64,000 nucleotides of DNA from Daphnia pulex (GCF_021134715.1 NC_060023.1:372001-436000); one strand, 5' to 3'; positions 9,765-21,554 are shown, counted from the stretch's first letter. Translations and numbers: made by a program. Notes: a model not told the origin generated them from the sequence alone.

Positions 9765-11203
9765 ATGAATCAGGTATAATCAGAACAGTCCTAATTTGTT
9801 TCACTGTCACGGTCAGGATCGATCCTACCTTAAATCTTGGCCAACAGTTTAGTTAATTATCGTTAAGATAGAAAAGCAAGCTTATCAGCTCGCCGCGAAG
9901 GGATAGTCGTAAGCCAGTTGAAAACTGTCTTAAATGAAAAATTCAGGGCCTATTGTTAAGTCGGACTTATTTACGATTCACAATTTTCTTCAAATGTTTT
10001 GGTCTTAAAACGGGATTTTTCTTTCACAGTTCAATATCCTTGCAAGTTATTTACGTTTAGTTTGCTCAACTCATATTTTCCAATTTTTACACACAAAGTT
10101 CAATAATTCAATTTAAAAATAACCATCTTTTAGTCAAATAACTGCAAAACATAAATGAAATCTGGTTATTGCGTCATGGTTGGGACATTAATTATTGCGT
10201 CATAACGGCGATGCTATGGACATCTGGTGGTGATTTATTTCGACCTAAAGTGAAAAAGCTGTAGTTCAACCGCCAGATGTCACTAGTCGCTATGCAATGT
10301 TTATAGCAACTTTTCATTAATTACGGGAGAACTAATTAAGCAAATGAAATTATTTTTGTTCTGGTCGCATCGCATATTTTTTGTCTAAATTTTAAGACCA
10401 AAAAGTCCAAAATCTGTCGTGAAACACCCGAGCTATGAAGCGTTACATACATACAGACAGACAGACAGACAGACAAAGTGACATGGTTTTTATTTTTCTG
10501 CGTATGCGATTATTAGCTTCGCCCTTCGGGCTCGCAATAAGACTCAGATTTTACAAGATTGTTTTAACATTCTCTTTAATTGCTAAAATAGAAATTGATT
10601 TCGCTGTGTCTGTTGGCCACTGCTATGATTTTCATCGCCACTTCAGCAGAAGCCTCACCAACGGTAATGGCTTACTTAATAACCTTCACTTTAGCATTAA
10701 TTAAAATTTCAAATGTCTAATAATCTTCAATTGAAAATGTCGGACAGGCCCTTCTGAAAGAAGAAGAAGTCAGAGGAGGCACTAAACTTCCCGTTACGAC
10801 ACCACCCACCACTAAACCTCACCCGTGTCCCGATTGCGATGACACCTGCCCACCTGTCGACAACCAAACGCCAACTGAACTAACCAATCTCCCGTCCATC
10901 ACCTACAGCACCAACTGCGATTTCAACGATCACGATCTTTACACGCTCACCTGCGTCGCGACGCCGTTCGATTGCGCCGCCCGTTGCGCCGTCGACTTGC
11001 GGTGCAGCCACTTTACTTACATCGCCGATTTCAACGGAGGAACTTGCATTTTGAAAAAAGCTTTCGGTTCCGGCGGCGCCTGGGCGTCGTCCGTTCCGTC
11101 GCCATCGTCTTACGTCTGCGGTTACATCCCCAGCCGGGCCCTGATTGACATTTTCCTCAACATTTGCGTCGGATTGGACATTACCGGTTCCGGTCGTAAT
11201 TAA
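9765..11203 (+). CDS. Secreted PAN/Apple-like domain protein, copy 2
   Basis: Exons 9765-9773, 10592-10663 and 10748-11203 give 178 aa. The signal peptide and the PAN-like domain (FDCAARC, RCSHFTYI, GGTCILKKAF) are nearly identical to copy 1. The linker differs: after ...EASPT copy 2 uses a GTAATGG donor and a new exon, whereas copy 1 reads through the same GTAATGG as coding. One linker Cys-Pro block is lost, and one Cys just before the PAN core is Asn. Intron 1 carries a 672-bp insertion (9865-10536). The C-terminal tail LIDIFLNICVGLDI is kept. Probably a functional secreted paralog; a role in extracellular binding is inferred from the fold. Confidence 0.75.
9865..10536. mobile_element. 672-bp insertion in intron 1 of PAN-like copy 2
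   Basis: Copy 1 reads ATCGTTATAAGACTCAG; copy 2 has ATCGTT, then 672 bp, then ATAAGACTCAG, so the insertion is clean. The ends carry GC-rich motifs (CAGCTCGCCGCGAAGGG near the left edge, CTTCGCCCTTCGGGCTCGCA at the right edge) and an ACAG microsatellite lies near the right end. No ORF of note and no clear target duplication were seen. Probably a non-autonomous transposon of unassigned type. Confidence 0.7.
10453..10474. repeat. (ACAG)n microsatellite
   Basis: Five to six tandem ACAG units inside the insertion in intron 1 of the PAN-like copy 2. Confidence 0.9.
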
Positions 11204-11529
11204 TTTGTAAATGGCGTTTGTTAGTGAGGAAAATTTATTTATTTGGGAATTTTGTATTTGAATTATTTCTTCTTTGAATCGGGAAATAAATTGATAAAGC
11301 AATTTTGAAGTCTAGTTCAGTTCATAACCGCTGATGTGGATATGAAGCATACCTGTTTAATTTACTATTGACGTTATCGAAACGATATCACAATAGAACG
11401 AGGAATGACCGAATAAAAGAGGGTTTTAAATTCCATTGATTAGGCCTACAAGCATTTCTGTTACAAGTATTTTTTTTTTATGTGGTTAAATTTTTCTAAA
11501 TGATAATTACAAAAAAAATTTTCGTAAAT

Positions 11530-13260
11530 ATCCCTTTTGAATATTGGGTGTCGTATATCAAAATGGTTGTCTAAATGCACACTTGTAAAGAAGTTTGGTA
11601 TTTCGAAAATTTTTTTGACAACTATAAATAGACTAAATTTTCACTTATTTGTACAGCCTCGTAGCACAAACACTAAATACCTTAAATGAAACTCGGCTTG
11701 ACGTGTGACATCTATAACATTGTGGAGAAAGCGAAAAGTCGAAAGACGGCTCGCGACTATCCCGAGACTGAACTGCTTATAGAGCTTAATTTTTAGTTTT
11801 TACAATCAATTTATTAGATTACTAATTATTTTCGTCGAATTGAATGTCTGTGATTTTTCACACGAATTTCCATTTCGTGTAGGTCGTTCCTGTCTTGCTT
11901 GACTCCAAGGCTCGCGAACTCCTTTCTTTTATGCATTCTGCCAATACAACTCGTATTATTAGTTACCCATACATTATTTTATCAACTGCATTAGTTGTCT
12001 TATTCCGCATCTTTGAATGTCTGAATTCCCTGTCCTTTTTGCACGCTTTTTGGATTTTTGCGTAATGATAATTTCTTAATATGTGGTGCTAGTGAGCCGA
12101 AGGCCCTTCTATTTCTGAAAACCTGGGCCTGATAAAAGGTACCAGGAAGTCAGTAGCGCCCCTGGCGGCCTCGTGATCAGCTATTTCTTTGTCGAGTCTC
12201 CACGTGCATGACTTGTATTCGATCAGACTGCTTCTACAGGCTTCTATTTGCCATTTTGTTTTCGAGTAAAATTTGTTTCACTTGAATTTTTAATGACCTT
12301 ATTCAACCACAATTTAATGCGAAAGTCGACTTTGCTGTAGACTGATCATTTAGCTTATTGTTACACACATCTCCATATTCAATATCTATTTATTCCCAGA
12401 CATTGTGTGTGTTGTCTTGTCAGGTTATGCTCATAGATCATGGCCATGGGCATACCCAGTTTCCAACGAAAAGTTCCTGATCTGATGCTTCAGCTAGCTT
12501 TATGGCACAACAATAGTGGGTGGATTATAAACAAGGTGATAACATTTCTTTTATTTTACAGTTCCTCTTGAGTCTTGACTTTATGGATCATGAACATTCG
12601 TCAATTCCCAGTTTTCACAAAAAGGAACAGTTAAGATATCAGTTTGATTATTATTTTTTACTTGTAAAGGAAAAGGTAAAGTGCAGCTCTTCTTTCAGGT
12701 TAATTCTGTACAGCTATTCATGGACTGAATCTGTTGGTGTGGTGGTGGCGGTCACTCCCAACGACTGCAACCATCCCTGCTCTCATAGTTTTTTAAGGGT
12801 AATGACTTGTGGTCATGGATGATATGGTGATTATTTTGGCGGAGGAGAATCTTGTGTGAGTATTGGATTTTCTTGTCTTTTGTTTTAATCGTTTGCTATT
12901 TCAAGTGAGTGCTGATGAGCTAGAGCAAGGATAGTTTTCATGTATTTGTTAGAAACCTTTTGAAACACGTTTTCTTTATAACGCTAGATGGATGTGGCAT
13001 GGCATTCTAGCTCAATCTGCAAAATCAGCAGTTCAATTTGTTCCTCAATCCATTTGGTTTCAACATTCAATCAGTGATCCAACTCACGACATAACGGATG
13101 TTTCTTTCTACTCAACAAAAATAAGGTTAGAATCAAATCAAACTCCATTGTGTTTCGTTATGAGCTTCTAAAAGTGGGCGTGTGAGTCGTGTTAGTCTGA
13201 CAAGTTTTTCAAGGTGATCGTTTATCACACATGCCTTATTTTGGAAAACTATTTAACGTC
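11530..13260 (+). other. Conserved non-coding block, copy B
   Basis: Closest relative of copy A. TATAAATA at 11623-11630, the CCTCGTAGCAC element just after it, and GACTATCCCGAGACTGAA at 11755-11772, again 132 bases from the TATA start. It lacks about 340 bp present in A at 7116-7458. The 36-codon ORF after the TATA is open but differs from A at three amino-acid-changing sites and one silent site, which does not suggest selection on a peptide. Confidence 0.55.
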
Positions 13261-13379
13261 AAAAATGAATCGAAACACACAAAAAAATTCTTATTTGAGA
13301 AAAAGTTTTCATTTAAAGAAATTTTTCTTTGTATTTGCTTCCCAAGCCCCATTTTTAAATTAAAGATTTCAAATGTTGG

Positions 13380-13500
13380 GACACATTTTTCTGTGACATG
13401 ATTTTCTCGATGAGCCAGCCAAAGAAGTCCGAGTGATGGTAGTTGTTGTCATAGAGAGAAATGGTGCCCGAAGTGTGGTGTACATGATCGCCTTTTTTTT
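13380..13500 (-). pseudogene. Orphan end of the C1q exon, copy B
   Basis: Sequence matching the last ~40 codons of the intact C1q exon at 18240-18730 (GTISLYDN, HSDFFGWLIE). It lies beyond the stop codon of the copy B gene because about 330 nt of the domain were deleted and the join is out of frame. Confidence 0.75.
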
Positions 13501-13504
13501 TGTC

Positions 13505-15484
13505 TTAATTGGACGGTGGTCCGATCAGCTTCTCCATTTCTGCGTGAATTAGAAATTCAAAAGGTTTTCGTTACGCAATCGGCATCTGACTAGGTGTGAC
13601 TGATTTACTTTTGTCGTCGACCGTGAAATCGCAGTAGACGTTAAGGACATTTTTTCCGCCCATGACGGAGTACACTCCGCTTTTTAAGTATCCGATTTGT
13701 TTGAGATCCGCACAGGATGTCGGCATTTTGCCGATGGATTTGGGAAGTCCTCTAACTGGTGAGGAAATAAGAATTAACATTGAGTGGGGTTTATGGCTTT
13801 AAAAGAAAATTGATTTTGTACCTTTGAAATCTTCTTGCAATTGTTTAAGGGCTGAATTTGTGTCCGCCAAGTTTTGCTTAGTTTCTGTCAATCGAAATAA
13901 GCGGATGAATCGAATGCATTTTTAAAATTTGAACAGCAAATTCGTTTACCCTCGAAATCCGTCCTCAAATTTTCGATGGCTGAATTTCTTTCCCCCAATT
14001 TTCCAGATACTAAATCAATTTTGCCTGAATTTTTGCCAGTTTGAATCTCTGCAAAAAAAGCTTCAATTGAAATCTTTATTGGATTTAATTTAATTTTGAT
14101 TTGTTATTACCTTCAAACTTGGTCTTAAATTCTTCAAATTTATTCACGGTCTCCTTTAATGTCATATCGGTTTCTGTAATGAATAAGTTTTAAAAATTTA
14201 AATGGGACATAACATTTTGTGTAGAAATGTAACGACATTCTTACCGGACAATCTACTCTGTAAGTCAAAATATAGTTGATTGGTATCTGCCGCCATTTGG
14301 TTCAACATACCCTCATATTTAGTAGTATATTCTAAACATGTAACAGAATTAGTTTCTTTCATTTGTCAGTAGTGAAATTACCAGCGGGTATTATTACCTT
14401 TACTTAATTGGTCAAGGCTCAACGAGAGCGATTCTTGCACTTGAGACTGACCTGGAAAATTCAAAAGTAAATATTTTTTCGAATCTATTTTCTCAAAATG
14501 TTAGTAAAGTCCAAAACGTGCACAAGTTTTGGCTGATTCTTGTTTAGTAGCCATCAAATCATTCGCTTACTATTTGAATTCGATTTCATGCAAAAGTAAT
14601 GATTATTTCATTTTTACCCGCAAGCCCAAACTCCATGAAGACAAGTTTTTGACTCGACTCAGTTAAATTGATTTCGGTTGCTGTAATAAGATCAAAGATG
14701 TGATTGTAACTCAAAATATTTTGTGCCAAATACTTGAAATTTCTACCGAATAATCGTTCATCCATTGCGACAAATTTGAATTTTGTTTCTTCCATATTTT
14801 CGTTTACAGTTTTCTTCAAGTCTTCCAACTCCTTTCGGATTTGCTCATTCTCTGCATTCAGCTCCTTTTTCAAAATTTCACTGGTGGAAGTGTCAACAGT
14901 GACTGTCGTTTCTGCATGGAAAAACAAAATGGACTAAGTATGAATTAATAATAGCAAATTTCATCAAACCCTTACCGTCCAATTGCTTTTTAAATTCTGA
15001 AACATTTCCCCCAGAATTTTTTTTAATTTCGGCCAATTCTTTTTTGAGTTGCTCATTCTCGACCTTCAGCTCCTTTTTCAACGTTTCAATCGCGTCATTC
15101 GTGTCAGTCAACCGCTGGCTCATCTCTGAGTTCGACAAATTAAGTAATTCAATTAATAGTTTCATTTTTCAATTGACATAATCCCTACTGTACTTTGCAA
15201 CTCCTTTTCACATTCAAATTGATCGCCGACAGTCTGTGTGTTGGGGAATCGACCAGCACCATAGTTGTGCGGGTACCGTGGCAGCGTGAAACGCACGGGG
15301 AAAACCGGATACCTATCGGGGGAATACATGGGTCTCTGGGCGGTGCATCCCATCACAAATGCCAACAGTAAAAGGATCTGAAATTTAAAATAAGAAACAA
15401 AATATTTTTTATTTATTTTTTAAAACAAAAAACATATACTTCAAATTTAAATTAATTAAAGTTTCACCTCACCGTGTACTTCAT
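13505..15484 (-). CDS. Secreted coiled-coil protein that has lost its C1q domain
   Basis: Twelve exons can be joined without a break: 15473-15484, 15194-15377, 14976-15125, 14747-14911, 14618-14680, 14398-14451, 14245-14331, 14111-14173, 13950-14048, 13822-13884, 13609-13755, 13505-13539; 373 aa. Residues 1-~17 form a signal peptide (LLLLAFVMGCTAQ). Internal introns are phase 1 and the stalk exons are multiples of three, encoding Glu/Lys/Leu heptads (ETLKKELKVENEQLKKELAE). The penultimate exon encodes SCADLKQIGYLKSGVYS...VYCDF, resembling the start of fibrinogen-like domains. The last exon enters the C1q domain (MEKLIG) but stops after 10 residues because about 330 nt are deleted. The open frame over eleven other exons suggests either a very young pseudogene or a functional stalk-only protein. 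Confidence 0.6.
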
Positions 15485-15558
15485 GACGATTCAGCAGATA
15501 ATTTACTCGATTGCGAACTCTGCGATGCCGAATGAAGAAAATGCGAAACTGGCGGTCG

Positions 15559-15566
15559 TATTTATA
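15559..15566 (-). promoter_or_regulatory. TATA box of the stalk-only coiled-coil gene
   Basis: On the minus strand TATAAATA, 75 bases before the ATG at 15484. The paralog at 20829 has the weaker CATAAATA at 20899-20906 in the same sequence context. Confidence 0.55.
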
Positions 15567-16050
15567 TGCGATTCACGGCGGTTGGGTTGCGTGCCAAAAA
15601 GTTTTGTTTAGTCAACTCTTCTTTTTTGCTCCCAAATAACGTGTTTTTAATCTAGCTTGTAGGTATACAACTATATTAATGCCGATCGGCAACACCTTAA
15701 CAATCTCGTCCGCTCGACACAACATTTGAAAATATTGTTCAACTCTATACTTGGAACTCACCACCAGTTTTGGATTTCTTTTATTATTATTTTCTCAGGG
15801 TCAGTCAACTCGTGACGCACTTGGAAAAAACAAAAAATGAACCGGTTCTATATTCTGCTGTTATTGTGACCGCTACAAACGGTTTGACGTGAAATTTATT
15901 CAGTTGAAGGACCTGGCACGTGTGAATTCTTAAGAAACGATTGGAACAACACTGGTGATTCGTTCGTTGTCTTTTTCCAGGTGATTAATCGAATTGTTTT
16001 CTTTTTTAGGCGTCGCTGAAAATAATTGCGAATTGTTTTTTGCATGGCAG

Positions 16051-16171
16051 ATCTGCGAATTGATTTTGTTTCCATTAGCCAACACTCCAACAGCTCCTTC
16101 AAAGATTCTGCCGTTATCGGCATCTGGGGATTGAGTTTGTTTTTTTTCACTTGGCTCTTGATGAACAATCG
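16051..16171 (+). pseudogene. Fragment of a four-pass membrane gene (exon 2 only)
   Basis: Matches exon 2 of the gene at 21555-22230, including its CAG acceptor (ATCTGCGA.TTGATTTTGTTT, then GGCATCTGGGG). Small insertions shift the frame, and the sequence stops at AACAATCGCGG, where galactosyltransferase sequence begins. Exons 3 and 4 are missing. Confidence 0.8.
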
Positions 16172-16485
16172 CGGATGTCTTGCTGGACGTCGGATTGATC
16201 GGTCGATCCTATCGATCGATAAGGTAGGTGCACTGGATTCCTTTTAATTGAGTTACCCACGTCCGTCTGATTAATTTGCGGTGAAGGAAATTTTCCTGTC
16301 GCGCTAATGACGACAATCAACAGGCTCCTATCATCACGACATCGGTCTGTGACTGTCCTCGGGTTGATTGAGTATCTGAAATGGACATTGTTCAACACCG
16401 GCCCGAATTCCGGTTTCAATGAGACACCTCCGGCGATCGGCTCCCACTTGAATCGTAACTTGTAGTGACGGGTGTATACTGGTCG
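16172..16485 (-). pseudogene. Fragment of a beta-1,3-galactosyltransferase gene
   Basis: Minus-strand sequence matching 23205-23500 of the intact gene (LKPEFGPVLN.VHFRYSINP, RTVTDRCRDDR, LLIVVISA). It covers the stem and the start of the catalytic domain only. The frame shifts after GKF, and the DDD and EDLY motifs are gone. It is fused directly to the four-pass fragment on its left, so one deletion removed the intervening parts of both genes. Confidence 0.85.
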
Positions 16486-16508
16486 GTCGGTTCCTCCTAT
16501 CCTAATCC

Positions 16509-16532
16509 TACCACGACGGAGGCGTCGTGGTA
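16509..16532. repeat. Perfect 10-bp hairpin at a duplication boundary
   Basis: TACCACGACG, loop GAGG, then CGTCGTGGTA. It lies between the end of the galactosyltransferase fragment and the start of block copy C. Could be the footprint of a small element or the recombination point. Confidence 0.6.
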
Positions 16533-16559
16533 AAATTTTCTAAAAGAAAATTTGAGTAA

Positions 16560-18150
16560 AATTTGTCCGCAATTGTCCCTTTCGAATATGGAGTGTATGA
16601 AAATGATTGTCTAAATTCATTTTATGTAAAGATGTGGAGCATTTCGAAAATATTTTTGACAAACATAAATAGGCAAAATTTTCATTTAATAGTACAGACT
16701 CGTAGCACAATCACTAAATGTATCAAGTGATGCCCACGGCTTGCCCATCCATCATCTATGATTAGTGGAGAAAGCGAGAAAGTCAGGAGACGGATCGCGA
16801 CTATCCCGAGACTGAAAATTTTAATGAGCTAATTTTTTTTAGTTTCATTGATTAATTTATCGGATTACTAAACATTTTCGTCGAATTTCTTACCTGTGAT
16901 TTGTTATACGAATATTCAAATTGTGTTGACTCTCCAGGCCAGGTCTCGAGTTGCTTTTCTATATGCATTTTGCTTTACAGTTTGTATTAGCCATTCATTA
17001 TTTCATCAATTTCATTAGTTGTTTTCTGTATTTCTGAATCTCCTGTCCTTATTGCACGGTTTTTGCTTAATGATAATTAAAAAAGAAAAACTTTTAGGGT
17101 GTCGGAAGGCCCTTAATTTCCATGTATAACCCTGGGTCGTAGCAAAGTCTGCAGGCAGGCGGAGGCTCCTTGTGGCCCCCTAGCAGCCTAACGGTAAGTT
17201 ATTTCTGGATTGAGCAAATTAGATTCAGTGCTTCTGTCTGTCATTCTGTTTTCCGAGTTAATTTGTTTTATTTTCTTTGTTTTTACGGACCAAACTCAAC
17301 CACAATGTGATATGCTAGCATGGTTGGCATGGATCATGGGCATTCCCTGTTTCCACAAAAGAGTTCCTGATAACCACAACTTCAGCTACCACAAATCAGC
17401 TTTATGGCCCAATAATAAGTGTGGGTGAAAGTGATGTTATGGTAAGCATAACAAGATTTATTTCTCAAGTACATCTTTAAACAGTTATTGTTGATGGTAT
17501 TATTTCAGAAGTGATGATGCAATTTATTTCTTTCCCAACAGGGTGCGAGCAACATCCTTCAAACAGTAGATAGAGGTATAAATAAATCAGTTGTTGCCTA
17601 AATGTGGATTTGAAAATAGTTCCTGGCTGTTTTTAGTTCAGAAATTGGCAACCGCACTAGGAGCCTCTTGTCATTCTTCTATCTTGATTAATATGATCAC
17701 TGTAAGTTATGTAGAATTTTAAAAGATTTCTCACATTGACAGCAGCTCTAATTATTTTTTTTATTTGCATGGCAGACTGAACGAGTCGTGTTGGTGTCCC
17801 AACCATCTGCTTGATGATATTCAATCTAAAATGAAAGAAAAAAGCTCGCAGTGTGGCGTGTTTCATACAGGATTTCACCATCGAAGCTCATCAGCTGTTG
17901 TTCCCTCCATTCCGGTTCGAGTGATTTATTTCGTGTTACAAAGCTACCCGACATAACGGATTTTTCTTTCCAGCAAAAATAAGGTTAGTTCATTAACTTC
18001 ATTGCGTTTGATTTCCTTATTAAGATTTCGCAAGTGGGCGTGTTATTAGTCCGACTAGTTTTTTCAAGGTGATCGTTTCTCCCCGTTTTTGTCACGTACC
18101 TGTTTCGGTAAACTTTTTTTTTTAACACGAACAAAAAACAAGTTTTTCAG
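16560..18150 (+). other. Conserved non-coding block, copy C
   Basis: CATAAATA at 16664-16671, the element GTACAGACTCGTAGCACAA, and GACTATCCCGAGACTGAA at 16799-16816 (135 bases from the TATA-like start). The 36-codon ORF of copies A and B is destroyed. The ATGGGCATTCCCTGTTTCCAC motif recurs near 17335. Ends just before the C1q gene, as in A and B. Confidence 0.5.
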
Positions 18151-18239
18151 TCAAAGAATTATTTGATTTTATTTTCTTCCACCAGAGTTCCACCACCGAT
18201 TTAAATATTTCAAATTAGCAGCGCACATTTTTGTTTCTT

Positions 18240-20824
18240 TTACTGTGAAATTGTTTCCTCGATGAGCCAGCCGGAAAAGTCCGAGTGACGGTTGTCATTG
18301 TCGTAGAGAGAAATGGTGCCCGAAGTGGAGAACATGTTCAACCAAACTCGATCGCCTTTTTGCAATTGAACGGTCGTCGACAGGGACAACGGACTGCGCT
18401 GACCTCTACCGATGGATGAGATGCGGGTGTTGGCCTCTTCGGTCATTGCCAGGGCCACTCGTTCATTGTTGACAAAAAGTCCGACCGCCATGTGAGGTAC
18501 ACTTGTACTTGAGGAATTAAACTCTGCCTGTCCGTGGAAGTTGAACGAGTAAACGCCCAAAACGGGTGCCGTGAAAACGCCCGAAGCTAAATCCATGGCT
18601 CCGCCCACGTTCGTCTGCGAATACTCGAAAGGAATGGGAATGTTGGTGCGGTTGAACGAACTGGTTCTCTCCACCGAGAAGTAGACGGGCGACGATTTGA
18701 CGTCGACGTGTCCGATCACCTTCTCCATACCTGCGTGAAATTAAATTCAACAAGTTTTTTCGTTACGCAATCGGCAAATAACTTTCAGCTGTGGCGAATT
18801 TTTACTTTTCTCGTCGACCGTGAAATCGCAGTAGACGTTCAGGACGCTTTTTCCGCCCATGACGGAGTACACTCCGCTTTTTAAGTATCCGATTTGTTTG
18901 AGATCCGCACAGGATGTCGGCATTTTACCGATGGATTTAGGAAGTTCATTCGCTGATAGGAAATCATTATCGTTGAGTGGATTTTGAGGCTTTAAAAGAA
19001 AATTCGTTTTGTACCTGTCAGTTGTTCTTCCATTTCTTCAATTTCCGTAATTGTTTCCGTCAAGTTTTGCTTAACATCTGTCAACCGTAATGAGCGAATG
19101 AGGTGAATTAATTTTTCAAAATGGAAACAGCCAACTTTATACCCTCGAAATCTGTCTTCAAAATGGTTGTGGCGGTTTTCGCTTCAGCCATATTGTCTTT
19201 CAATAGACTAATTTCGCCAGAATGTACGGTAATTTGGTTTTGAATATCTGTAATAAGTAAATTTGATTGAAATTTTGATTCGATTTTTAAAATGTAGCTT
19301 TGGTTTGAATTGGTTACTTTCGAAATCAAAATCATCCATTTTGTCCAACTTATTCACCGTTTCTATTAATACGTTATCGGTTGCTGCAGTAAGATTTTTA
19401 AAAATGTAATTGTATATTTCGATATTTTGTGTTAGGGTTTCGAAATTTTTACCGGCTATGCTTTCCTTTAACATGTCCAAGTTGAGATGGGTTTCTTCCA
19501 TGTGTTTGTATACAGTATTCCTGATACCTGTATTATAGTAAACAAAAAAGGGAATTAATTTTTTCTTATTAATTCGTTTAATTTTCCCTGTAGCAAAATT
19601 ACCAACGAATTCCTCTTTAAACCTGTCGATGTCGACCAGCGATTCAGTCACAAATTGAGCATTACCTGGAAAATTCAAAAATTAAATTTAAGAAAAATCT
19701 TTAGGAATTTTCAAATGTCTGAATAGTTATTTCTTAATTTTTAGAATTCCGAAACGTGCAAAATTTAATTTAATTTAATTATTTTACCGTTAACCCTATT
19801 CTCCAGTTCTCCAACTTTTTGGACCGCCTCCGTTAAACTGTTTTCGTTTACTGAAACAAAACAGGAAATCAAAATTAATTGTAACTCGCAATATTTTGTG
19901 AGGTTAACTTGAAATTTATACCGGATAAGCTTAGCTTTAAGCTTTGCTTCATTATATCAAAGTTGAGATGGGTTTCTTCCATGTTGTTGCTTACAGTTTT
20001 CTTGGTTTCTTTATCAAAGTATAAATGAAAGGATATTAGTTTTAGTAAATTCTTTTCCTCTTTCATTAGTAAAATTACCTGCCAACCCAGCTTCCAAAAC
20101 AGCAACGGCGGCCATCGAGTCGATCAAAAGTTGAGAATTGACTGGAAAATTTTTAAAAAAAATGTAATTATGAAAAAAAATTAACTATGCACATTTGCAA
20201 TTTAATTTACCAGACATTTCTGTGGTTAAACCGTCAACAGCGACTTTCGTTTCTACATGAATAAAAAAAGAATTCAGTAAATATTAAGTATGTATTAATA
20301 GCAAATTCCATCAAACGCTTACCGTCCAATTGCTTTTTTAAATCTTCAGCTTCGATATTTCCCCCTGGAATTTTCTTCAAGTTTTCCAGTTCCGTTTTGA
20401 GTGCCTCAATCTCTGCCTTCATGTCCTTTTTCAACGTTTCAATCCCGTCATTCGTGATAATCAACCGCTTATTCATCTCTGCGTTCGACAAATGAATTCA
20501 TTCCATCAATAGTTTCATTTTTTTACAATCGAAATTATCCCTATAAACTGTACCTTCCAATTCTTTTTCGCATTGAACGTGAGCACCGGCAATGTTTGTG
20601 TTGGGATCACCAGCAGCAAAGTTTGGTGGGTTCCGTGACCGCGTGATTCGCACTGGGAAAACGGGATACGTATCGGAGGGAAACATGGGCCGCGGTCGCT
20701 GGGCGGTCGCTGTGCACCCCATGACAAATGCCAACAACAAAACTGCCTGAAAATTTGTCAAAATAATTTTTCTTTTAATTTCTTTTAATTTGAATTTTGA
20801 ATTTCAACTCACCAAGTGCTTCAT
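18240..20824 (-). CDS. Secreted coiled-coil protein with C1q domain (intact)
   Basis: Fourteen exons: 20813-20824, 20554-20746, 20323-20478, 20211-20252, 20079-20141, 19922-20008, 19788-19850, 19603-19665, 19453-19527, 19318-19383, 19143-19247, 19015-19077, 18806-18952, 18240-18730; 541 aa with no break. Order: signal peptide (~1-20), short Pro-rich segment (FPSDTYPVFPVR), a long heptad stalk (~65-330), a Cys exon (SCADLKQIGYLKSGVYS to VYCDF, ~330-378), then the C1q domain (~379-541: VYFSVERTSSF, FTAPVLGVYSF.FHG, GDRVWLN, FSGWLIEE). After the first intron all introns are phase 1. C1q-domain proteins trimerise and bind glycans, lipids or proteins outside cells; in invertebrates many act as soluble pattern-recognition or adhesion molecules. 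Ligand unknown. Head-to-head with the four-pass gene at 21555. Confidence 0.88.
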
Positions 20825-20829
20825 GACGA

Positions 20830-21554
20830 TGAAATAATTTCTACTCGATGTGGCGAATTCGGCGAGCACGAATGAAGCCAATGCGAAACTGACGGTCGTA
20901 TTTATGTGCGATTCACGGCGGTTGGGTTGCGTGAAAAAAAAATTCGTCAACTCTAAAATTTGTCTGGTCAACTCTACATGGCTGTGTGTGTGTGTGTGTG
21001 CAGATCGAAGATGGCTTGTTTCAGATAACTTGATTTTTTTTGGTGGGGGGGTTTGGCTTGTGTAGATATAAATTCAGTAATATCGACACCAACAGGTTTA
21101 TCCGCTTGACGCATCACGTAAGGCCCTATACCCTTGAAATTATTTATACTGCCGACCAGTTTTGATTTTCTTTTCTCTTGGGTCAGTCAACTTTTGTCGC
21201 ATTTGAAAACAACGCAAACAAAAATGTAAAATGGGACTGGTTTCTCTTCATCATTATTGTACTGAAAGTGTGGTCAAGATAAATGTTTCAACGTATTAAA
21301 AGTATTTGGCTAAAGAACAATGCCCACCTAGCAGTTAGGAATTCCCAAACAAACATCACAGGCCATTGGAAAAAAAAGATAAACAGTTTCCAAGTGTGTA
21401 GACTATTTAGCCGGTCAAATATATCCGGTGGAGATAAAGTGCATTTAGAAGCGACCCGGATACATATAGTCGTCAGTTGTATCCAGGGGAGGTCATTACA
21501 GTTTGAATTTTTCGCCCAGCACAAAGTTCTGTCCTTTTTTTTGTTTGGTCCATC
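20830..21554. other. Bidirectional spacer between C1q and four-pass genes
   Basis: Holds the minus-strand TATA-like box CATAAATA (20899-20906), a (TG)n run at 20983-21000, and a stretch alignable with 15560-15850 of the older duplicate. No gene seen. Confidence 0.5.
20983..21000. repeat. (TG)n microsatellite
   Basis: Nine tandem TG units upstream of the C1q gene. Confidence 0.9.

Noticed and set aside
10435-10704. 89-codon ORF spanning the microsatellite in the intron of PAN-like copy 2
   Set aside because: It runs from the inserted element across the real exon 2 in a different frame; it reflects the simple repeat, not a gene.
12520-12822. 100-codon ORF in block B
   Set aside because: The corresponding part of block A is not open in the same frame, and no protein features are present.
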